Source: Cytophagaceae bacterium
GTDB taxonomy: Bacteria > Bacteroidota > Bacteroidia > Cytophagales > Flexibacteraceae
DNA length: 64,000 bases
NCBI GenBank assembly: GCA_027490155.1
Contig: JAIXYP010000007.1
Coordinates: 1 to 64,000, forward strand
Direction of reading: 5' to 3'
The notes below the pieces were generated by a model. That model was not told where the DNA came from. It saw only the letters and a program-made list of their open reading frames with translations, and searched no databases. Made by a program: the position numbers and the translations under genes. Below, in pieces: positions 53,218-62,039 of the stretch. Within the stretch, counting starts at the first letter, position 1. Every line of letters starts with the position of its first letter.

Positions 53218-55506
53218 ATGCCTCACGTTTTACGATCTGTATTGCCATTTGCGCGCCAGTGGGTCTTCCTTGTCCTTATGTTGGTCGGTGTCCGCCCTGC
53301 TTTTGGCCAAGCCCCATTTTCGCTCTGGCCATGGGATGGTGCTGGTCAGCCAACACTTGAGGTAACGAAGGCTGGGGTCCAGAAACTGCTCAAATCCGCA
53401 TGGGCTGGGGGGCTTAATATGCCCCAATTTGCTCATTTCAACTTTAGGGGCACGCCCAACCCCGATCTCATCGTTTTTGATAGGGCTTCGCAGCAGGTCA
53501 ATGTTTGGTCTTGGGACGGTAATACCCTGCAATGGGTGCCAAATCTGGAGCTTACGATGACATTACCGACGCTCAACAACTGGTTTAGGGTAGGGGACTG
53601 GAATGGGGATGGCCGTCCTGACTTGTTCACCCACTCCATGACAGACCAAACTGGGGTTGCGATTTATACCAATGTCCCCGGCCCTACCAATCTACCATTT
53701 TGGCAATTGGTCACGGATACACTGAGCATAAGGACCATGTTCGGGGTCAGACAGCAGATGCTGTTCAACCCCGCTGATCTACCCGCCATTGGTGACTATG
53801 ATGGAGATGGGGATGCTGACTTGTTACTCCTACTATTTGGTGCCAGTACCATCAATCTGATCAGGAACTATGCTGTCGAGACTGGTAATCCTACCGTGCC
53901 AGACTTCCGTGTGATCAGTAACTGCGCTGGGCAGATAGCAACTAGTAATGTCTGCGGGCAGTTTTCGGTTGCCACCTGTCGGTCGGGCCCAGCTGACACT
54001 ACGGCCATGCCCACTCGGCCAATGCACCTTGGTACTACGCTATTTTACGAAGATCAGGATGGTGATCGTATTCCTGATCTTGTGGTTGGGGATATTAGTT
54101 GCGCTAATGCTAGCTACTTCCGGAATCTGGGTACAGCCATGGCCCCGGCTTTCAATACATCACCCCAGACAGTAGTAGCACACGTAGATCGGCCATTGGT
54201 CAAACCTACATTTCCTTCATTTTTCGGGATTGATGCTGACCAAGATGGTGTCCAGGACTTGGTGATGGCCAGCAACGAGGGCAGTAGTCCTGACTTCTCG
54301 GTAGATCTGCAGCAAACGGCCACACTTTTTAAAGGGCAGGCAGGCGCTATACCTAGTTACAGGTATTCAACGTCGGAGTTCCTTGGTGCCGAAATGATCG
54401 ACCTTGGGTCGTATAGTAGCGCTGCATTTGGTGATATCGATAATGATGGGGACCTCGATATGGTGATGGGCAAGGCGGGCGAACGATTACCACCAAATGT
54501 TTTCAGATCATCCTTGACGTTGTTCCTTAACCAAGGTAGCAGTCAGCAAGCAAGATATGTATTGGCGGACAGCAATTGGCTCGACCTTCGCGCAACTTCC
54601 CTAATGAACCTGCACGTCAGTTTTGGGGATCTTACCCAAGATGGTAGGCCCGATTTGGCTATTGTAGGTAGTACTTTTTCTTCCGGTACTGGTGTAGTCT
54701 GGATCCTGAAGAACTCCTCTGCAGCTGGGCAGCCTTGGCAGTTTTCGGTGTCCAACAAGCAGGTATTGACAGGTATTGGCATTTTGGCCGACAGCCCTGC
54801 AATAGGAGATGTGGATAACGATGGGGATCTAGATTTGCTCATCGGAAGTTTTGACGGTACGTTAGTTATGTTACAGAACCAAGGTGTTGTTAACAACTTT
54901 ACTTATACCAAACTTGTTAATGTTGGTAACCTCAACCCGAGTAATCAGACCTATGGCCTCCGGATTGCCCTCGGTGATATGGACCGGGACGGTCGGCTCG
55001 ACCTATTATCGAGCAATAACACCGGCCGCTTAAGCTGGTCTCCAGATATTGCTAGTTGGTATACAGGGACGGCTCCTAATGGGCAGACCGATTTGTTGCG
55101 GCAGGTGCCGATGCCTGGGGGGAGGTCTTATGTCTTTTCCAATGACGTATGCCCCGCTATTGCCGACCTAGATGGCGATACCTACCCGGACGTAGCTGTT
55201 GGACTCGGTGCAGGTGGGTTGCTGATGCTACATAATAATAGTCCGGTCACCAACTTAGGTACAAGGCTATCCGGATACAACAAAGTCGGTTTGCATGTCT
55301 GGCCTAACCCAGCAAATAGGTCCGATTTGGTAACCATCGAGACCAATGAAGAGGCCTACGTGACGGATATTTTGGGGCAAAAACGAGAGGTCCGGATGAT
55401 CAGTGCCAATAGGCAAAGTCAGCAAATTGATGTCAGTTTCTTAGTACCAGGGGTGTATCTTTTCAGGACTGCTAACAAGCCGCCAATAAGGTTGATTATT
55501 CGGTAA
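53218..55506 (+). CDS. Secreted FG-GAP/VCBS-repeat protein, T9SS cargo
   Basis: The 762-residue protein has a signal peptide (cleavage near AFGQ). At least nine calcium-type repeats of the FG-GAP/VCBS form follow, spread along the protein: DWNGDGRPDLF, DYDGDGDADLL, DQDGDRIPDLV, DADQDGVQDLV, DIDNDGDLDMV, DLTQDGRPDLA, DVDNDGDLDLL, DMDRDGRLDLL and DLDGDTYPDVA. Together they probably form one or more seven-bladed integrin-like propellers with calcium in each blade. A type A T9SS tail closes the protein (LHVWPNPANRSDLV to RLIIR). It lies between two other T9SS cargos and has its own promoter. The likely role is surface adhesion or binding. Confidence 0.9.
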   Translation: MPHVLRSVLPFARQWVFLVLMLVGVRPAFGQAPFSLWPWDGAGQPTLEVTKAGVQKLLKSAWAGGLNMPQFAHFNFRGTPNPDLIVFDRASQQVNVWSWDGNTLQWVPNLELTMTLPTLNNWFRVGDWNGDGRPDLFTHSMTDQTGVAIYTNVPGPTNLPFWQLVTDTLSIRTMFGVRQQMLFNPADLPAIGDYDGDGDADLLLLLFGASTINLIRNYAVETGNPTVPDFRVISNCAGQIATSNVCGQFSVATCRSGPADTTAMPTRPMHLGTTLFYEDQDGDRIPDLVVGDISCANASYFRNLGTAMAPAFNTSPQTVVAHVDRPLVKPTFPSFFGIDADQDGVQDLVMASNEGSSPDFSVDLQQTATLFKGQAGAIPSYRYSTSEFLGAEMIDLGSYSSAAFGDIDNDGDLDMVMGKAGERLPPNVFRSSLTLFLNQGSSQQARYVLADSNWLDLRATSLMNLHVSFGDLTQDGRPDLAIVGSTFSSGTGVVWILKNSSAAGQPWQFSVSNKQVLTGIGILADSPAIGDVDNDGDLDLLIGSFDGTLVMLQNQGVVNNFTYTKLVNVGNLNPSNQTYGLRIALGDMDRDGRLDLLSSNNTGRLSWSPDIASWYTGTAPNGQTDLLRQVPMPGGRSYVFSNDVCPAIADLDGDTYPDVAVGLGAGGLLMLHNNSPVTNLGTRLSGYNKVGLHVWPNPANRSDLVTIETNEEAYVTDILGQKREVRMISANRQSQQIDVSFLVPGVYLFRTANKPPIRLIIR

Positions 55507-55510
55507 AAAG

Positions 55511-55529
55511 CAGATGATAACTTCATCTG
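55511..55529 (+). other. Small hairpin after the VCBS gene
   Basis: CAGATGA (55511-55517) pairs with TCATCTG (55523-55529) around TAACT. It starts six bases after the stop codon but lacks a T-run, so it may act as an mRNA 3' stabiliser rather than a terminator. Confidence 0.4.
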
Positions 55530-55568
55530 GGCAGGTAGTGTTAAAACTGCTGTGTTTTCAGTAAAATA

Positions 55569-55600
55569 TTTGGTAATCCCTTAGTTTATCGCTACTTTTC
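55569..55600 (+). promoter_or_regulatory. Promoter of the type B cargo gene
   Basis: TTTG (55569-55572) is 20 bases upstream of TACTTTTC (55593-55600), matching the Bacteroidota -33/-7 arrangement with a C in place of the last G. A transcript from about 55606 would have a leader of about 95 bases to ATG 55700. Confidence 0.6.
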
Positions 55601-55699
55601 GGCCTTATTTACGGGTAGTGTGTGGATGTTAGGAGGTTCCTCATCGAATTAAATTGCTCCGCATTACTTACCATAGGTCTTAGACAACCAGGACAAAAC

Positions 55700-58015
55700 A
55701 TGTTTACGAACTTTTACAACAGAATGCGACTGAAGCTTTGGCTGATTGCGCTACTTTTTATGGGCTCGGGGCTTGGCTTCGAGGCTGCAGCCAGTCACCT
55801 TGCTGGTGGTGACCTTTTTTACGTTCACCTTGGTGGTCTACGCTACCGTGTGACCTTGCGTCTCTATCGTGACTGTTCTGGTATTAACCTGACAAACGAA
55901 ACCCTCCAGGTGAGCGAAGGCCGTTGCGGTCCTGCAGCTGGTGGTGCTACTGGTGCTGGTAGTGCCGCACCTGCACGTCGTGATACCCAAGACATCTTCT
56001 GTGCGAGGTATTCGTCTCGCTTTCAATGTACCTCAGCCACTGATCCGCAGAATCCTACCCGGCCTTCCAATTTTGAGGCTGTTGATTACGTATTTAACGT
56101 GACATTGCCTGGCCGTAGGCGTAACTGGTGTTTCTACTGGACTTCTGGTGCTCGTCCTGATATTGGTAACCTAGGCACGGGTAGCAATGGCAATGTTTAC
56201 ATTGATGCCATCCTGAATAATCAAGACTTTGACGGTAACAACTCGGCCTCATTCAACCCGATTGACGTTCCGTTGCCGTACGTTTGTGTGAACGATCCGT
56301 TCACCTACTCTTTCAATGCCATCGAAGCTGACGGTGACTCTTTGAGCTTTTCGTTAGAGGCCCCAATGCTTAGTTGCTCTACAAGCACAACATATGCAAC
56401 TTATAGCCCAGGTGTTTTGCTTGACACTACACCAAAGCCGCCGCTACCAATTCGTTTCGGCGCTTATGCGGGTGGTACCTATTCTCCTACCTTTCCGATC
56501 TCATCGTTCAACTTAGTGCTTAACCCAGCAACTGGTCGTTACAATGGTGTGCCATTCACTTTGTTTGACCCGAAGACTGGTTCATTTAGCTTTATCCCGC
56601 GGGTTTATACAGCTCCGGCCAATACCGCCGATGGGGTAAACAAGTATTCGATGGTGGTCAGGATTACTGAGCGTCGGCGCGATTTAAACAATAGAAACAT
56701 TTGGCGCATAGTGGGCGAGACCCAACGTGATATCTTAGTCACAGTTGTGGATTGTGGTGGTAATAAAGCTCCAAGTCTACCTACAGGTTCTGTTCCGCCT
56801 AACACAAACGGTAACGTAATTGGCCGTCGCGACTCATCTCAGTTAGAGGTTCAGGCCCAGACCTGTACCTACACATTGGCTACAGTCAATTTTAGTGACA
56901 GCAACGCTAATAGTGTACTCAAGGTAGTTTATCCAGGTTTTGGAGCCCCAGGCAGATTGCCTTTCCCATCATCTCTAGCTACTTTTAGGATGGTAGGCAA
57001 CAATACCAGAACGCCTAAGGGTTTTTTCTCTATCACAGCAAGTGCCTCTGACCTTGGTAAAGAGTTTTCTTTCCCAGTGCGTGTTGAGGATGACAACTGT
57101 CCTGTTAAAGGTGTGCGGACAATCACTGTCAAGCTAAAGATTATACAAGGTAACTTTGCCAATATCCTGAAGCCGGGTGGCATCAAGACCCAAAAGGATA
57201 CTATTTGCCTTGGTGATAGCACCCAAATTGAGGCCAAAGTAATGAGGCCAGATACTACCATAGGTGGTGCACCGATCACGTATACTTACGTTTGGAACCC
57301 AGCACCTGGTCTTAGTGAAGATACCGCTGCTATTGTTACGGTCACACCACCTGCAACGATGCGCTACCGTTTCACAGCCTATAATGACAAATTCTTGGGT
57401 TGTACTGATACCGCCTCTGTGTTGGTTGTTGTCAGGAGTCCAGTCACGCCACTGATCAGGAGTTTCTATAGTTCACAGCGTCAAGGCGTTACGACTGAGG
57501 CTCCGGTTGATGTTCGGCTTGCCAATGGGTCCTATCCTTTGATCGACTCCGATAAGTGTACTTGGTACCTAAAACGATATGTCCAGAGTGGTGATACCCT
57601 TGCGCTTGACCTAGATAGCGGTGTGATTTCGCGTCAGCTCAACCCTGATACATTGGTAACACTGCGCAAGCCTGGTACTTATGTTATCCGCCTAGACGTT
57701 GACACACGTACCAAGTCAAGCCTGCGTTGCTTTGCTTCGACTTATGATACCATTGTGGTACCAGAGCCTGTTTACTATTACCCGAATACTTTCACGCCGA
57801 ATGGCGATAGCCAAAACGATAAGTTGGTCTTCAAGGTCCCTGGTGACAATATCTCCTTGACGATCTTCAATCGTTATGGTGTTGCGATCAAGGACTGGAC
57901 CAAGTATGACAATAGTTTTGATGGCACTGGCCTACCTGCTGGTCTATACTACTACCTCGTCAAGGACAATACCAAAGGTGATGTCCGGAAAAGTTGGTTA
58001 GAGATTGTTAAGTAG
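55700..58015 (+). CDS. T9SS type B (CHU_C-like) surface protein
   Basis: The 771-residue protein from ATG 55700 has a signal peptide ending near AAAS. The mature protein begins SHLAGGDLFYVHLGGLRYRV, with YRDCSG soon after. This 'HxxGGxLxY...YRVTLRLYRDC' opening is common to large Bacteroidota cell-surface proteins. The body is made of beta-sandwich domains, and several Cys pairs suggest disulphides. The tail (PNTFTPNGDSQNDKLVFKV through FNRYGVAIKDW to SWLEIVK) is the gliding-motility-associated type B sorting domain. Type B cargos usually depend on a SprF-like partner; none is seen in the window. A GTG at 55622 is an unlikely start because it gives a poor signal peptide. Confidence 0.88.
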   Translation: MFTNFYNRMRLKLWLIALLFMGSGLGFEAAASHLAGGDLFYVHLGGLRYRVTLRLYRDCSGINLTNETLQVSEGRCGPAAGGATGAGSAAPARRDTQDIFCARYSSRFQCTSATDPQNPTRPSNFEAVDYVFNVTLPGRRRNWCFYWTSGARPDIGNLGTGSNGNVYIDAILNNQDFDGNNSASFNPIDVPLPYVCVNDPFTYSFNAIEADGDSLSFSLEAPMLSCSTSTTYATYSPGVLLDTTPKPPLPIRFGAYAGGTYSPTFPISSFNLVLNPATGRYNGVPFTLFDPKTGSFSFIPRVYTAPANTADGVNKYSMVVRITERRRDLNNRNIWRIVGETQRDILVTVVDCGGNKAPSLPTGSVPPNTNGNVIGRRDSSQLEVQAQTCTYTLATVNFSDSNANSVLKVVYPGFGAPGRLPFPSSLATFRMVGNNTRTPKGFFSITASASDLGKEFSFPVRVEDDNCPVKGVRTITVKLKIIQGNFANILKPGGIKTQKDTICLGDSTQIEAKVMRPDTTIGGAPITYTYVWNPAPGLSEDTAAIVTVTPPATMRYRFTAYNDKFLGCTDTASVLVVVRSPVTPLIRSFYSSQRQGVTTEAPVDVRLANGSYPLIDSDKCTWYLKRYVQSGDTLALDLDSGVISRQLNPDTLVTLRKPGTYVIRLDVDTRTKSSLRCFASTYDTIVVPEPVYYYPNTFTPNGDSQNDKLVFKVPGDNISLTIFNRYGVAIKDWTKYDNSFDGTGLPAGLYYYLVKDNTKGDVRKSWLEIVK

Positions 58016-58154
58016 CGACTAACATAAGCTTTTGGTTCACGATTTTAACATCTTGTTCAAATAGGTTTAATAGTCCAGAGTAGTTATTCCTTACCTGTTC
58101 GACCTCTTGGTTACTTATAAGGAATGTTCGCCTCATAAAGTTCCCCTCATATAT

Positions 58155-58197
58155 AAAGGCACCTACTCAGTATAGCGAGTAGGTGCCTTTTGTTTTT
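58155..58197 (+). terminator. Intrinsic terminator of the type B cargo gene
   Basis: A perfect 14-bp stem (AAAGGCACCTACTC at 58155-58168, GAGTAGGTGCCTTT at 58177-58190) has an 8-base loop and is followed by TTGTTTTTG. It is the strongest hairpin in the window. Confidence 0.95.
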
Positions 58198-58403
58198 GAG
58201 CATTCTGTATTTGATCAATCCCTATTGTAATGGATTACATACTGTCCGCTCTTATACTTGATTGAGGTCGATTGAAAATCTGGATGTTGGAGATACAACA
58301 GTCCGTCAAATAGGAGTTTTGTGGTCTAATCTTGATGCGAATTGTACAAAATATATTTAGTTGCCGCGCTTTGTATTGGAAAAGTACAAGGCAAAATATT
58401 TCT

Positions 58404-58435
58404 TTTGCGTGTTGGCAATTCCTTGTTATTTTTGA
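58404..58435 (+). promoter_or_regulatory. Consensus promoter of the second beta-helix gene
   Basis: TTTTG at 58404-58408 and TATTTTTG at 58428-58435 are separated by 19 bases. The -7 box is an exact TAnnTTTG match. Transcription would start near 58441, about 25 bases before the ATG at 58466. Confidence 0.8.
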
Positions 58436-58465
58436 TTTGGTTCCTGAAACTAACCTACTCGGCAC

Positions 58466-61400
58466 ATGCTACGTACCTTTACTAGACTCCTAACTTTAAT
58501 TTTAGGCTTAAGTCTATCTTACTTTTCTGGGGCGCAGAATTTTGCCCTTCTAGGCAATCAATCCTCCATTACAGCCTCAGGTCTTAACGGATGGGTTAAT
58601 ACCAACAACAGTACAAGCAGGTTTACCCGATCCCTGATCGTGTACAAAGCAGAGGAGCTTAAAGCTGCCGGCTTCTATGCTGGTACCATCACCAGCATTA
58701 GCTTCTTCAAGGCAGACACCCAGACCTATACACAGGATTGTATTCTGGAACTTAGCCTTGGCCGTAAGGCAAATGCCGATAGCCTCTTGGTTGGCACACG
58801 GAACTGGAAAGCGGATAGTGCCGCTAATCAGCTAATGCGCGTTTTTCAGTCTAGCACCGTGACTTTTACTTCAGGTACAGGTTGGGTTGACTTTCAGCTC
58901 ACGACTCCTTATGTCTGGAACGGGATTGATAACCTTGTCATTGGTACCCAATTTACACGCCCGACCACACCTCCACGGGCCTTGCCGTGGCGTGTAACCA
59001 ATCAGCCAACTGGTTTCTTTAAGTCCGCCTTGACCTACTCGACCGCCACCTTGCCAGCTACAATGACTTCTCAGGCTTCGCGTGCAAACGTTCGCTTAGG
59101 TTATCAGCCTTTTCAGGTTGACGCAGCATTGGCAGGTGTTTTAACCCCGGTTAGTGGCAATGCACCAGGATCCCTAGCCATTTCAGTCGGGCTGGTCAAT
59201 TCAGGTGTCAGTAACATCGCCACAGCCGCATTTGCGAGTAGCATCAACGGTGTTGCTGGTCCAACATTTACCTATAATGGCAACATTGTGCAAGGAGCGG
59301 CTCCTGTTGCTGTGTCAATCGGGAGCTATAACTTTCCTGTAGGTACAAATGTGATAAAGGTTTGGCTCACATCCGTCAACGGCGGACCAAGTGCTCAGTT
59401 TAGTAATGATACCGCCCAGAGATCGGTGTTTATCTGTGGCTCTACCCTGTCTGGTACCTATACCCTTGATAATCGCCTACCAGCATCGGCGACCAATATC
59501 ACATCCTTTACGGATTTGGCTCTTGCATTGAATCAATGTGGCGTAGCTGGTAGTGTCACGATCAACGTGGCCGCAGGTTCAGGTCCTTACATCAATCAAC
59601 CAGTACTGCTCACAAACGTTACTTCCCTTACACCTACCCAAACACTTACGATTAACGGGAATGGAGCTAAGATAACTACCTTAGGGTCAGGAGGGGTTAA
59701 TCGTTCGGGGACATTTATTTTCCAAAATACAAGCAACATTACACTACGCAACCTACGCATCGAGCTTGACTCATTGTCCACAGCTGGTTTTGGTGTAGGT
59801 ATGATTGGCAGCGCCAGCAACATCACTGTCGAAGATTGTTACCTCTACAGCAGATACAGGACCACAGGACAAGCCGGTTTCTATGGTATTGCAGCCTCAG
59901 CTACTGCGGCCAATGTCCCAACTATTGGTGGTGCCTTTAGTAATTGTTCCTTCCGTAATAATACGGTAGATGGTTGGTTGGCTGGTATCTATGTTGGCTC
60001 TGATACCTCAGTCAACAATGGCGGCTTCAATATTAGCAACAACCAGGTACGTAACTTTTATTCCTTCGGGATTTACCTTACGCGGTCAAATGGTAGTATC
60101 GTTGACAACAATAGCATCTACAGGACTTCGGCATTCAGCCCTGCAGCAACGTGTTATGGCATCTATCAGAGTGGTGTGCACCGCAATCTTGTCCTGAGCA
60201 ACAACAAGATTAATAATTTCTTTAGTGCGACAACGACCTCAGCAACCTATGGCATTTACTTTACTGGTAACGGATTGCCTGGAGGCGAGGCTAGGGTCTT
60301 TAATAATGTCATTGGTCGGTTTGACCATGCTGGTAATGCGGCTGTTTATGGAATTTACGTTTCTGCACGCACCTTTATTAATATACTGCATAATACCATC
60401 GTTCTCGATGGCCCTTCGGCAAGCACTGCTGCTGCTTATGCTATATTCGCTGGTACAGGAGCTCTCAATCGGATGCGGATCCAGAACAACATCATCTCTG
60501 TTATTCGTCCCGGTACTGGCACTCGCTACATCTATTACGGTAATGCGAGCTCCACGGGTGTTGTATTGGATAACAACGTCTACTTCCTAGACACACTTGC
60601 TGGTGCCAATCGTTTTTTTGGTTTGCAAGGGACCCTTGGTGTTAGTCGTCTTGCTGACTGGAAACGTGGCCCATTTGACAACCAGACCGAGTTTGCAAAT
60701 CCATTGTTCCGCGCCCCTGCCACCAATGATTTTACACCCACTTATGCCAATATTGACAACTTGGGGCTAACCCTAGGCATCACAACTGATGTAACTGGTG
60801 CACCTAGATCTCTATCTACACCAGATATCGGGGCTTATGAGTTCTCGGCGCCTGGTGCCTGTACTCGTCCTACTAACGTACGGTTTGCAGGCCAAACTGG
60901 TAATGATGTATTGATCCGCTGGAATGTTCCCATTGCCAATGCTAACGCGATCGTTGAATATGGGCTAGAAGGCTTCGTCCCAGGCACTGGTACAATCCTG
61001 AATGTTAATAATGCTGACTCTGTTTTTATACCAAACCTAGTAAGTGGTGTTCGTTACAGTGTTTACGTAAGGCTTGTTTGTTCTGGCGGATCGGTCCAGA
61101 GCCGTTGGACAGGTCCTATCCAGATCGTCCGGCCTATCCTGAATGACGAACCATGTGGTGCTACCGAAATGCAGGTAGGATCAGGTTGTAATTTTATTTC
61201 TACAAGCAATGTCGGCGCCACAACCACCAATGCTAGCTCTTATGGATATAGCCTGCCTGGCTGTGCATCTGCCACCACGCCAAATGATGTGTGGTTTAAG
61301 TTCAGAACCAACCAAACAGGTGCAGGTAGTGCGGATGTTGTGATTGGTAATGCGGGTTTTGCAGTTGGTCAGGTGCGGGTTTTCTCTACCAACGCTGCAG

Positions 61401-61837
61401 GCACATGCGCAGGTCCGTTCAATGAGATTAGCTGTGGTGTCCGTCCTGGTGGCATCATGCCAACCGTGGTGGTCAGTAGCTTGACCCCTAACACGACCTA
61501 TTTCATTTACATTGCTGGGGACTTCAACAACGACCCAACTGATCAGTTTAGCTTGTGCGTCAGTGCTGATATCACTAATGGTGTAGGACCGGCTCAGCAG
61601 AGTTCATCCCTTCATATTGCACCAAATCCAGCGTCGGGTATGGCCTTACTATCAGGTGGATTAGCTAAAGCTGGAGCGCATTTTATGTTGCTTAATGCCA
61701 TTGGCCAGGTCATGATTTCTAACACACTGACAGACGACCAAACAACACTTAACCTTCAGGGCCTTCCTGCGGGGATGTATAGGCTACTGGTGCATGCTGA
61801 TGGCCAGACCCAGTCCACAAATCTTGTAGTTGAGTAG
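58466..61837 (+). CDS. T9SS cargo with beta-helix and fibronectin III domains
   Basis: The 1123 residues start with a signal peptide (cleavage near SGAQ 24). A beta-sandwich domain resembling the first domain of the giant protein follows (LYxAxEL-, ITSISFFKAD- and TSGTGW-type strands), then a CARDB-like domain. A beta-helix of about 450 residues with repeated N-N-T strands ends in TPDIGAYEFSAPG. A fibronectin III domain (CTRPTNVRFAGQTGNDVLIRW) and a beta domain of pre-peptidase type (DEPCGATEMQVGSGC) lead to a type A T9SS tail (LHIAPNPASGMALLSG to NLVVE). It looks like a smaller relative of the giant protein with a different C-terminal half, and is probably an adhesin-like surface protein. 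Confidence 0.88.
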   Translation: MLRTFTRLLTLILGLSLSYFSGAQNFALLGNQSSITASGLNGWVNTNNSTSRFTRSLIVYKAEELKAAGFYAGTITSISFFKADTQTYTQDCILELSLGRKANADSLLVGTRNWKADSAANQLMRVFQSSTVTFTSGTGWVDFQLTTPYVWNGIDNLVIGTQFTRPTTPPRALPWRVTNQPTGFFKSALTYSTATLPATMTSQASRANVRLGYQPFQVDAALAGVLTPVSGNAPGSLAISVGLVNSGVSNIATAAFASSINGVAGPTFTYNGNIVQGAAPVAVSIGSYNFPVGTNVIKVWLTSVNGGPSAQFSNDTAQRSVFICGSTLSGTYTLDNRLPASATNITSFTDLALALNQCGVAGSVTINVAAGSGPYINQPVLLTNVTSLTPTQTLTINGNGAKITTLGSGGVNRSGTFIFQNTSNITLRNLRIELDSLSTAGFGVGMIGSASNITVEDCYLYSRYRTTGQAGFYGIAASATAANVPTIGGAFSNCSFRNNTVDGWLAGIYVGSDTSVNNGGFNISNNQVRNFYSFGIYLTRSNGSIVDNNSIYRTSAFSPAATCYGIYQSGVHRNLVLSNNKINNFFSATTTSATYGIYFTGNGLPGGEARVFNNVIGRFDHAGNAAVYGIYVSARTFINILHNTIVLDGPSASTAAAYAIFAGTGALNRMRIQNNIISVIRPGTGTRYIYYGNASSTGVVLDNNVYFLDTLAGANRFFGLQGTLGVSRLADWKRGPFDNQTEFANPLFRAPATNDFTPTYANIDNLGLTLGITTDVTGAPRSLSTPDIGAYEFSAPGACTRPTNVRFAGQTGNDVLIRWNVPIANANAIVEYGLEGFVPGTGTILNVNNADSVFIPNLVSGVRYSVYVRLVCSGGSVQSRWTGPIQIVRPILNDEPCGATEMQVGSGCNFISTSNVGATTTNASSYGYSLPGCASATTPNDVWFKFRTNQTGAGSADVVIGNAGFAVGQVRVFSTNAAGTCAGPFNEISCGVRPGGIMPTVVVSSLTPNTTYFIYIAGDFNNDPTDQFSLCVSADITNGVGPAQQSSSLHIAPNPASGMALLSGGLAKAGAHFMLLNAIGQVMISNTLTDDQTTLNLQGLPAGMYRLLVHADGQTQSTNLVVE

Positions 61838-61869
61838 GCCTAATTAGGCTAGGCCCTTTGCTGTTATTG

Positions 61870-61922
61870 CTGATTACCAACAAGGTTACTCGTTTGGGTT
61901 GCTTTGTTGGTAATCAGTGTTT
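61870..61922 (+). terminator. Intrinsic terminator of the second beta-helix gene
   Basis: A perfect 14-bp stem (CTGATTACCAACAA at 61870-61883, TTGTTGGTAATCAG at 61904-61917) has a 20-base loop and is followed by TGTTTT. The T-run is short. Confidence 0.8.
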
Positions 61923-61960
61923 TAGGGTACTTGTGTTAAAGTAGGCTAGAGGTTGGCCTT

Positions 61961-61995
61961 TATTGCGGCTTTGTGCCAGCAAAACTTTATCTTTG
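61961..61995 (+). promoter_or_regulatory. Promoter of the lytic transglycosylase gene
   Basis: TATCTTTG at 61988-61995 is an exact -7 TAnnTTTG match. A TTG at 61963-61965, 22 bases upstream, is the best -33 candidate. The gene starts 44 bases after the -7 box. Confidence 0.7.
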
Positions 61996-62039
61996 CAGAC
62001 AGGCAGGTGGTTGCCTCCTGATTAGCAAGTAACAAGACT

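Larger units (their letters stand above)
58016..58465. other. Intergenic region between the type B cargo and the second beta-helix gene
   Basis: This region holds the terminator at 58155-58197 and the promoter at 58404-58435. It also has an 8-bp inverted repeat ATTCCTTA/TAAGGAAT (58086-58093 and 58128-58135). A short open frame on the - strand (58235-58465) has no protein-like features. Confidence 0.6.
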
